Shown in pieces: positions 1-5,924 of a stretch of 9,899 nt of DNA. The position numbers and the translations under genes are program-made. The stretch lies in the NCBI GenBank assembly GCA_017614795.1, contig JAGABD010000030.1:1-9899 (forward strand). Reading direction: 5' to 3'. Origin of the DNA: Bacteroidales bacterium. GTDB lineage: Bacteria; Bacteroidota; Bacteroidia; Bacteroidales; UBA932. Each line of letters starts with the position of its first letter. The first letter of the stretch is position 1. Below the pieces are notes generated by a model. The model had not been told where the DNA came from, ran no database searches, and saw only the letters and a program-made list of their open reading frames with translations.

Positions 1-180
1 CCCTGTAGTAGTGAAGAATTTGTTGTTTAAGGTCCATAGAAATCATTGTTTAGAGATTTACTTAACGCAAATCTACAATGCTTTCCAGTGGTCCCTTTTT
101 CAAATAGAATCGTGGGGGAATTTTACTTTACTATTTACACTTATTGGGGGGGTGAAAACCAGAAAAGTGGTATTATTGGC

Positions 181-188
181 TAATTTTG
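181..188 (+). promoter_or_regulatory. Putative Bacteroidetes promoter -7 element for the GH31/esterase unit
   Basis: TAATTTTG matches the Bacteroidetes -7 consensus TAnnTTTG exactly and lies 23 bases before the GH31 start codon, which would give a leader of roughly 20 bases. No TTTG is present at the expected distance upstream, so only half of the promoter is recognisable and it may need an activator. The whole stretch 1-211 is AT-rich and I see no gene in it. The GH31 reading frame stays open back to base 11, but base composition and this element argue that the stretch is not translated. A run of seven G lies at 146-152, upstream of the -33 position. Confidence 0.45.
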
Positions 189-211
189 TGACAAGAGACC
201 GACCACTGATT

Positions 212-1822
212 ATGAAAAAAACACTGATTTCCACTCTCATCGTCCTGCTTTCCGCAGCCACTCTTTCCGCCGGAAATTCACTAAAAGTGAAGATGCTCCC
301 GGGAGAACGCTGGTGGGGCGGCATCGACTGCTTCCAGTCGAGGGGGGCGGATCTGGTGACCGCGCCCTATGACGAAAGCACCGTTTTGTCCCTCGATCTG
401 GGCTGGGACAACTACTCCAATCAGGCGGTCTCTTTCTTCCTTTCGAACACCGGCCGTTTCATCTGGAGCGACGAGCCCGTGAAGGTGGAATTCAAGGGCG
501 GCGAAATAGCCCTCGAAGGCAGTGCCGAAATCACTCTCACCGAGACCGGCGGAAGCCTAAAAGATGCCTATCTTGCGGCATCCAGGGCCCATTTTCCTCC
601 GTCGGGACAGATACCCCGCGAGGAGTTCATTTCGGCCCCCCAGTACAACACCTGGATAGAGCTCAATTACAACCAGAACCAGGCAGATATTTTAAGGTAC
701 GCGCACGCTATCGTGGACAACGGATTCCCCTCCGGCGGAGTGCTTATGATCGACGACAACTGGCAGAAATATTACGGCAATTTCGAGTTCAAGCCCGAGC
801 GTTTTCCGGACCCGAAAGCGATGTGCGACGAGCTGCATTCGCTGGGCTTCAAGGTGATGCTCTGGGTATGCCCGTTCGTCTCCCCCGATTCGATGGAAGG
901 AAGGGCCCTCAAAAAGAAGGGCTATCTGCTTAAAAACGTGGCCGGAGACGAGCCTGCGGTGGTTAAGTGGTGGAACGGCTGGAGCTATCTCGTGGATATG
1001 AGCAATCCCGACGCCAAAGCGTGGTTCGTAGAGACTCTGCACGGTATGGAGAAGGAGTACGGGATCGACGGATTCAAGCTAGACGCGGGCGACGGCAGCA
1101 GCTACGATCCCGCGAAGGTTTCGGTTTTCGACGGCAAGTCCTACGGCACCCTCCACACCGGTCTCTGGGCCGATTTGTACAAGGATTTCCCCTATCACGA
1201 ATTCCGCGCCTGCTGGAGGCACGCCGGCGAACCCGTGGTGCAGCGCCTGCAGGACAAGGACTACTCCTGGCAGGGCGTCTGGTCGCTGATTCCTTCCATT
1301 TTGGAGGGCGGCCTCGAAGGGCACCAGTTCATCTGCCCCGACATGATTGGCGGAGGCCAGTGGAGCAAGTTCCTCGGCGTGGACCGCGGCAACATAAACC
1401 AGGAGCTGGTGGTGCGTTCCTGCCAGATTCACGCGCTGATGCCGATGATGCAGTTCTCGGTGGCCCCCTGGAGGGTGCTGGACGACGCGCATCTGGACAT
1501 CTGCCGGAAGGCCGCGAAGCAGCATCTGGAGTTCGCACCTTATATACTCGAGCAGGCTCGTAAGTGCGCGCAAAGCGGCGAGCCCATAGTACGGGCGATG
1601 GAATACTCCTTCCCCGGACAGGGCCTCGCGGACTGCCTCGACCAGTTCATGCTTGGCGACAAGTATCTGGTAGCCCCGATGGTGGGCCCCGGCACCAGCC
1701 GCAAGGTCCGTCTCCCCAAGGGTCTTTGGATCGACGAAACGGGACGCCGCTACAAGGGCGGACGCACCCACAGCATAGAAGTTCCCATCGACAGAATACC
1801 TTATTTTATAAAGAAGAAGTAA
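212..1822 (+). CDS. Secreted GH31 family glycosidase, MYORG/PsGal31A-like (probable alpha-galactosidase type)
   Basis: This is a 536-residue exported glycoside hydrolase. The ATG at 212 gives a clean Sec signal peptide (MKKTLISTLIVLLSAATLSA, cleavage near residue 20); an upstream in-frame start would bury it. After a beta-rich N-domain (about 21-135), a TIM barrel begins at the QYNTWIELNYNQ segment (about 144). It contains MIDDNW (179-184), GFKVMLWVCPF, and DGFKLDAGD (286-294) with the likely nucleophile Asp291. The acid/base should lie in RLQDKDYSW (Asp348 or Asp350), followed by the PDMIGGGQW signature near 376-384. A beta domain ends the protein. The W-N-T-W and PDMIGG signatures resemble the MYORG and PsGal31A branch of GH31, where alpha-galactosidase activity is known; classical alpha-glucosidase signatures are not seen. 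Family is confident; substrate is inferred. The stop codon lies one base before the esterase start, indicating cotranscription and joint action on a decorated glycan. A periplasmic location is likely because there is no lipobox. Confidence 0.85.
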   Translation: MKKTLISTLIVLLSAATLSAGNSLKVKMLPGERWWGGIDCFQSRGADLVTAPYDESTVLSLDLGWDNYSNQAVSFFLSNTGRFIWSDEPVKVEFKGGEIALEGSAEITLTETGGSLKDAYLAASRAHFPPSGQIPREEFISAPQYNTWIELNYNQNQADILRYAHAIVDNGFPSGGVLMIDDNWQKYYGNFEFKPERFPDPKAMCDELHSLGFKVMLWVCPFVSPDSMEGRALKKKGYLLKNVAGDEPAVVKWWNGWSYLVDMSNPDAKAWFVETLHGMEKEYGIDGFKLDAGDGSSYDPAKVSVFDGKSYGTLHTGLWADLYKDFPYHEFRACWRHAGEPVVQRLQDKDYSWQGVWSLIPSILEGGLEGHQFICPDMIGGGQWSKFLGVDRGNINQELVVRSCQIHALMPMMQFSVAPWRVLDDAHLDICRKAAKQHLEFAPYILEQARKCAQSGEPIVRAMEYSFPGQGLADCLDQFMLGDKYLVAPMVGPGTSRKVRLPKGLWIDETGRRYKGGRTHSIEVPIDRIPYFIKKK

Positions 1823-1823
1823 G

Positions 1824-3983
1824 ATGAAAAGAGTTCTTTTTATCGCACTGTTGCTCGCCGCGGCCTGCACGGTCAAGGAAACTCCCGCAACCGTCCAGGA
1901 AGGCGAATCCGCATCGCTCAGCATCAGCATAGCCGACCTTGCGTCGAAGACCGCATACACACCCGACGCCGGAGCGCTGAAATGCTCCTGGAGCGCGGGA
2001 GACGTCGTTTCCGTGCTTTCGATCAAAGACGGCAAAGTGGTGGCAGTGGACAATTTCACCACCACCGCAGGAGGGCGCACCGCTACTTTCCAAGGAAGGT
2101 TCACCGGAGCAGGTTCCGACTCCCAGATATGCTTCTATCCGTCCCTTTCCGGAGGGCAGAAAACGGGGTATTTTTCGGAGCCCCTGCCGGGTTCCAAGGG
2201 AGCCGCTTTCGGCGTGCAGATAGGCGACGACAAGATCAGCTACTACGGCCTCGACCAGGTGACCTTCTCGCAGCCGACCAATGCCGACGCGTCGCATATA
2301 GCCTGGTCCGACATAATGACCGGAGCCGCCGACATAGCCCATCCCGAGAATGCCGTGAGCATGACCAAGCACAGCGACGTGCTGGCGCTTTCGCTCTCGA
2401 TTCCCGATCTCGAGGCCGACGAGAAGGTGGGTGCCCTGACCGTAACGCTGTCGAACGGCGCTCCTTTCGCACAGGGAACCGCCACCCTGCCGCTTGCATC
2501 TTCCGGGCTCTGGACAGCTTCGACCACGACTTCTTCGCTTGAGCTCAACTACGGACCTTACAGCTTCAACCTTTTCCGCGGACTGAGCTCCGGCAGCCAT
2601 TCGCTGACTACTTACATCCCCATAATCCCCCTTAGCGGCGCTTCTTCGCTGCAGGGCGACCAGGCGCGCGAACTCAGCCTCTACCTTCGCACCGACAGGG
2701 GCATCTACGAGGCCACCAAGACCATCCCCGCGCATACCGGCGGCGAGTATCTCTACGCATTCAGCGGAGGCAAGGTCGACGGCATAACGGCCACTCTCGC
2801 CAAGACTTCCACGGTGGGAACGCCCACCGGAACCTGCGAGCCCAACCCCGGCCTGCTGTTCTTCGACAAGGGCCCTTATACCCTCAACACCACCGTCAAT
2901 GCCAAGTCCGGCAGCGCTTCGTTCAAACTGGTCAGGGACGTCACCCTGCTCACCGGTTCGCAGGAAATAGTTGTTTCCACCACTACGAATGTAGGTACGG
3001 ACGGCTCGATAAGCGTGCCGCTGGGCAATCTCGACCCGGGATTCTACCAGGTGCGCCTGCGCGACACCTTGAAGTTCTTCATAGGCGTGAGGCCCGACGC
3101 GGTGTACAGCCCTACCGACGCGAAGCCCGACTTCGATTCGTTCTGGCAGAGCACGTTCGCCGAACTGGACGCCCAGCCCTGGGATGTGCAGCTCACCAAG
3201 ATCGATTCATATTCCAGCAGCAAGCGCGAGTGCTATGAGGTGCGCTACAAGAGCCTTGGCGGAGTCACCGTGGGAGGAATCCTTTCCATCCCCGTGGCAG
3301 CCGGCAAGTACCCCGTGAAGCTCAAGTTCCTCGGTTACGGAAACACCCATACCTACTATTCGCCCGATTCCAACCCCGGACTCATCGAGTTCGAAGTGAG
3401 CACCAGGGACCAGGGTCTCTTCAAGACCGGCAGCTATTGGGATTGCCAGGGAATCGAGTCCAAGGAGACCTATTATTATCGCGGAGCCTACTGCGACGTA
3501 AAGAGGGCTATCGATTATGTTCTGGGACTCGAGAAGGCCGACCTGAACCGCGTTGTCGCCTGGGGCAGCAGCCAGGGCGGAGCGCTCACCTATATGGCGG
3601 CGGCGCTGGATTCGCGCATCAAGGCCATCGCACCTTCGGTGCCTTTCCTCAGCGACTTCCCGGACTACTGGAAGATCGTTTCCTGGCCTATGACCGAAAT
3701 GTTCAATGCCGCCAGTTCCGCGGGAATGTCCCGCGAGCAGTTGCTGGATATGCTTTCGTATTTCGACGTGAAGAATTTCGCTCCGAAGATCACCTGTCCC
3801 GTGTATATGACGGTCGGCCTGCAGGACGGCACCTGCCCGCCGCATATCAATTTCGCGATCTACAACAACCTGGGCAGTACCAGCAAGCAGTACCTCATCC
3901 TTCCCTACGAAGGACACTCGGTTTGGGGTAATTCGCTGACGAACACCCGTGTCAGCGCGTTCCTGAAGCCGTTCCTGCAATAA
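1824..3983 (+). CDS. Lipoprotein CE7/AXE1 acetyl-esterase with N-terminal fimbrillin-like domain
   Basis: This 719-residue lipoprotein has a lipobox LAAAC with Cys15. Residues about 30-320 resemble the fimbrillin/Mfa-like domain of Bacteroidales surface lipoproteins: S-K-T-A-Y, then W-S-A-G-D at 56-60, then a G-G-R-T-A-T-F-Q-G-R-F strand. Residues about 335-422 look like a short Ig-like beta domain. From PDFDSFWQ (about 435) onward it is an acetyl xylan esterase (AXE1, CE7) alpha/beta hydrolase. It has RGAYCDVKRAIDY (553-565), a nucleophile elbow GSSQGG with Ser583, VGLQDGTCPP with Asp668, and YEGHSVW with His698. The triad is complete, so I expect activity, removing O-acetyl groups from oligo- or polysaccharides. 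The 3-prime partner of the GH31 gene (one base apart), it probably deacetylates the glycan that the glycosidase cleaves. No clear acidic surface-export signal follows Cys15, so periplasmic versus surface placement is open. The esterase assignment is strong; the N-terminal domain assignment is by pattern only. Confidence 0.85.
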   Translation: MKRVLFIALLLAAACTVKETPATVQEGESASLSISIADLASKTAYTPDAGALKCSWSAGDVVSVLSIKDGKVVAVDNFTTTAGGRTATFQGRFTGAGSDSQICFYPSLSGGQKTGYFSEPLPGSKGAAFGVQIGDDKISYYGLDQVTFSQPTNADASHIAWSDIMTGAADIAHPENAVSMTKHSDVLALSLSIPDLEADEKVGALTVTLSNGAPFAQGTATLPLASSGLWTASTTTSSLELNYGPYSFNLFRGLSSGSHSLTTYIPIIPLSGASSLQGDQARELSLYLRTDRGIYEATKTIPAHTGGEYLYAFSGGKVDGITATLAKTSTVGTPTGTCEPNPGLLFFDKGPYTLNTTVNAKSGSASFKLVRDVTLLTGSQEIVVSTTTNVGTDGSISVPLGNLDPGFYQVRLRDTLKFFIGVRPDAVYSPTDAKPDFDSFWQSTFAELDAQPWDVQLTKIDSYSSSKRECYEVRYKSLGGVTVGGILSIPVAAGKYPVKLKFLGYGNTHTYYSPDSNPGLIEFEVSTRDQGLFKTGSYWDCQGIESKETYYYRGAYCDVKRAIDYVLGLEKADLNRVVAWGSSQGGALTYMAAALDSRIKAIAPSVPFLSDFPDYWKIVSWPMTEMFNAASSAGMSREQLLDMLSYFDVKNFAPKITCPVYMTVGLQDGTCPPHINFAIYNNLGSTSKQYLILPYEGHSVWGNSLTNTRVSAFLKPFLQ

Positions 3984-3987
3984 AGAG

Positions 3988-4009
3988 ATTGCCGGTCGAG
4001 GCCGGCAAT
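3988..4009. repeat. Perfect 8-bp palindrome, possible dispersed intergenic repeat
   Basis: ATTGCCGG (3988-3995) and CCGGCAAT (4002-4009) form a perfect stem around a six-base loop, starting five bases after the esterase stop codon. On the + strand no T-run follows it, so it is not a standard terminator by itself. It could protect the 3-prime end of the GH31/esterase mRNA or be a member of a REP-like family. One copy is visible, so repeat status is only a suggestion. Confidence 0.5.
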
Positions 4010-4013
4010 GACG

Positions 4014-4042
4014 AAAAAGGGGGTCTCGACGGCCCCCTATTT
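4014..4042. terminator. Bidirectional Rho-independent terminator between convergent units
   Basis: GGGGG (4019-4023) pairs with CCCCC (4033-4037), extended inward by T-G and C-G pairs around the loop TCGAC and outward by A-T pairs. Read on the minus strand the stem is followed by TTTTT, a textbook terminator for def. Read on the plus strand it is followed by TATTTTATT, a somewhat weaker one for the esterase unit. The right arm overlaps the def stop codon (4037-4039). Confidence 0.8.
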
Positions 4043-4591
4043 TATTCTTGCCTTGTAATGAGTGGCGACCTTTCCGGCGGCGATGCGCTGGAGCTTCTTG
4101 ACGATTAGCTTGCGGCGGATGGGAGCGACGAGGTCGGTGAAGAGCACGCCGTCGAGATGGCTGAACTCGTGCTGGATCATACGTGAGGCGAAATTGTCGA
4201 ACTCTTCCGTCTTCTTCTGAAGGTTTTCGTCGTAATACTCGACCTTGATCTTCGCCGGACGGGTGACGTCGCAGAACACTCCGGGAACGCTGAGGCAGCC
4301 CTCGTTGTAGACGGTCTTCTGCTCGCTCTGCTCGACTATGCGCGGATTCACGAAAGTGCGTTTGAAGCCCTTCAGATAGGGATAGACGTCCTCCATGATG
4401 TCGCCGTCGACGACGCAGACGCGCAGGCTCACGCCAATCTGCGGAGCGGCCAAGCCGCAGCCTTCGCTGTCGGCGAGAGTCTCCCAAAGGTCGGCCACCA
4501 GGGCCTTGATTTCATCCGGCTTGGAAAGGTCGGCCTCCGCAGCCTTCTCCCTAAGCACTCCCGAACCGTACAAGTAGATTGGTCGTATCAT
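4037..4591 (-). CDS. def: Peptide deformylase
   Basis: This cytoplasmic metalloenzyme removes the formyl group from the N-terminal methionine of new proteins. The 184-residue length is normal for the family. All three signature motifs are present: motif 1 GCGLAAPQIG (44-53), motif 2 EGCLSVP (97-103) with metal ligand Cys99, and motif 3 QHEFSHLDG (140-148) with ligands His141 and His145 and catalytic Glu142. The residue before the second His is Ser instead of the Asp usual in many deformylases; it is not a metal ligand, so activity is expected. The ATG at 4591 overlaps the ruvX stop as ATGA, so translation is probably coupled and both genes share the promoter upstream of ruvX. The stop codon lies within the arm of the terminator. 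Confidence 0.97.
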   Translation of the reverse strand: MIRPIYLYGSGVLREKAAEADLSKPDEIKALVADLWETLADSEGCGLAAPQIGVSLRVCVVDGDIMEDVYPYLKGFKRTFVNPRIVEQSEQKTVYNEGCLSVPGVFCDVTRPAKIKVEYYDENLQKKTEEFDNFASRMIQHEFSHLDGVLFTDLVAPIRRKLIVKKLQRIAAGKVATHYKARIK

Positions 4592-5040
4592 CTCTCTTGG
4601 TTGTTTTGCCCGCCTTCCGCGCTCTCACGCGCCTGGCGGTCCAGGTAACTTTGCAATATGATGGCCGCGCTGATCTTGTCCACCGAATTCTTGTCGCGAC
4701 GCTCGCTCTTCTTCATTCCCCCGTCTATCATCGCCTTGTGCGCAAGCACAGTGGTAAAGCGCTCGTCTTCAAGGGTCACCGGCACGGCGGGGAAGGCCTT
4801 CGCAAGCTGCTTCAGGAACACGTCCACATCCGCCGCCGCTTCCGCGGGCTTGCCGTCGAGATTCAGCGGGTAGCCCACCACGAAGCGCACAACATTCTCC
4901 CTGCCCGCGTAACTTTGAAGATAATCTATTATCTTTGCAGACGGCACCGTCTCCACAGGCGAAGCGAATATGCCGAGCGGGTCGCTCACTGCGACGCCCA
5001 CCCTTGCTCTGCCATAGTCTATGCCTATCGTGCGGTCCAT
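4588..5040 (-). CDS. ruvX: YqgF/RuvX-family nuclease, putative pre-16S rRNA processing factor
   Basis: This 150-residue protein of the YqgF/RuvX family has an RNase H-like fold. The family was once called a Holliday junction resolvase and its E. coli member is implicated in maturation of the 16S rRNA 5-prime end. Visible motifs are GIDYGRARVGVAVSD (6-20) with acidic Asp8, VVGYPLNLDG (54-63), LEDERFTT (90-97) and DKISAAIILQSYL (121-133) with Asp121, so the acidic catalytic set appears intact. The hydrophilic C-terminal tail (about 134-150) is probably disordered. It is first in a two-gene unit with def, overlapping by four bases, a pairing that fits a translation-linked role. The gene starts nine bases after the -7 promoter element, so its leader is only a few bases long. 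Confidence 0.95.
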   Translation of the reverse strand: MDRTIGIDYGRARVGVAVSDPLGIFASPVETVPSAKIIDYLQSYAGRENVVRFVVGYPLNLDGKPAEAAADVDVFLKQLAKAFPAVPVTLEDERFTTVLAHKAMIDGGMKKSERRDKNSVDKISAAIILQSYLDRQARESAEGGQNNQER

Positions 5041-5049
5041 TTAAACGAA

Positions 5050-5081
5050 CAAAATTATCACTTTTTTCGATAATGAACAAA
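5050..5081 (-). promoter_or_regulatory. Bacteroidetes-type promoter for ruvX-def
   Basis: On the minus strand, TTTG (5081-5078) and TAATTTTG (5057-5050) are separated by exactly 20 bases, matching the -33/-7 consensus of the Bacteroidetes primary sigma factor. The implied start site is around 5044-5046, giving a leader of about five bases before the ruvX ATG at 5040. The -33 box lies within the first codons of the divergent M23 peptidase gene (start 5073), so the two genes share or compete for this site. Confidence 0.8.
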
Positions 5082-5924
5082 AAAAGTCCCATACGGTGGA
5101 ACATGGTTTACCGCCTGACGCTGGTGGAAGATGAAACCCACAGGCGCATCCGGGCCATCCGCTTTTCGAGGATAGGAATGATCATCGCGGTCATCACGGT
5201 TCTGGTGGTGTTTTCCGCGCTGGCTTACTTCGTAATCGGATACACCCCCATCCGCACCACCATCCCGGGATATCCCGACTCGCATTTCAAGCGCGACGCC
5301 ATCGCCAACGCCATAAAAATCGACTCTCTCGAGAACCAGATGACGCGCTGGGAGCTATATTCCCAGAACCTCAGCCGCGTGCTTGCCGGAGAGGAGGAAC
5401 TCAGCATCGACAGCGTGCTCAAGAACAACACGCCCAAGTACCTGAAGAACCTCTCCGAGAAGGAACTGGCGCGCAGGGATTCGCTGCTTCGCGGCGAGGT
5501 GAAGAACGCCGAAAAATTCGCCATCTCCAGCAAGCCTGAAAGGGTTCTGCCCATCGAGGGAATGCATTTCTTCACGCCTCTTCGCGGCACTGTTTCGCAG
5601 GGCTTCGACATGGTCATTCACCCTGCCATCGACATTACCGCCCCCGCCAATTCGGTGGTCGCAGCTGCGCTCGACGGCACGGTTGTTTTCGCAGGCTGGA
5701 CCGACGAGACCGGATACACCATCCAGATCCAGCACCCGAGCAACATCCTCAGTTTCTACAAGCACAACCAGAAACTGCTGAAGAAGGTCGGCGACCAGGT
5801 TAAGGCGGGCACTCCCATCGCGCTGGTAGGCAATACCGGTTCGCTCACGACGGGCGACCATCTGCATTTCGAACTCTGGTACAACGGCCAGCCCGTGGAT
5901 CCCACAAAATACTGCAGCCTCTAG
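5073..5924 (+). CDS. Membrane-anchored M23 (LytM-type) zinc metallopeptidase
   Basis: This 283-residue putative murein hydrolase cuts peptide cross-links of peptidoglycan. I chose the ATG at 5073 because starts further upstream run over the divergent ruvX coding region and its promoter. A short cytoplasmic basic segment precedes a transmembrane helix (about 33-57), followed by a charged helical linker (about 65-150) and the M23 beta domain (about 160-280). The HxxxD motif is HPAID (His183, Asp187), HLHFE supplies His263 and His265, and YKH supplies His231, so the zinc site and catalytic residues look complete and the enzyme should be active rather than a degenerate activator. It is first of four closely packed genes; its TAG stop overlaps the dxr GTG start by one base. 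No convincing promoter is seen in the 32 bases before it; -7-like matches inside ruvX lack a correctly spaced -33 box. Confidence 0.92.
   Translation: MNKKSPIRWNMVYRLTLVEDETHRRIRAIRFSRIGMIIAVITVLVVFSALAYFVIGYTPIRTTIPGYPDSHFKRDAIANAIKIDSLENQMTRWELYSQNLSRVLAGEEELSIDSVLKNNTPKYLKNLSEKELARRDSLLRGEVKNAEKFAISSKPERVLPIEGMHFFTPLRGTVSQGFDMVIHPAIDITAPANSVVAAALDGTVVFAGWTDETGYTIQIQHPSNILSFYKHNQKLLKKVGDQVKAGTPIALVGNTGSLTTGDHLHFELWYNGQPVDPTKYCSL

Noticed and set aside
68..75. Minus-strand TAGATTTG resembling a -7 element
   Set aside because: No correctly spaced -33 box, and a six-base consensus is expected several times by chance in a window of this size; the gene it would serve is outside the window.
11..211. 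N-terminal 67-codon extension of the GH31 gene
   Set aside because: AT-rich composition, an internal promoter-like element and a perfect signal peptide beginning at 212 all favour the later start.
1079..2104. Minus-strand open frames opposite the GH31/esterase junction (also 1806-2735)
   Set aside because: Shadows of the two plus-strand genes, with no start context, promoter or motif.
3207..4487. Open frame of 426 codons on the minus strand across the esterase 3-prime end, the terminator and def
   Set aside because: It crosses a bidirectional terminator and overlaps def in another frame; the Arg-rich translation resembles a shifted frame.
4646..4653. TAACTTTG inside ruvX, with a second copy at 4910-4917
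   Set aside because: Both arise from the Gln-Ser-Tyr codons of ruvX read on the other strand and have no -33 partner.
4935..5072. N-terminal extension of the M23 protein over ruvX
   Set aside because: It would overlap the ruvX coding start and promoter and would put an Arg/Cys-rich antisense translation before the membrane anchor.
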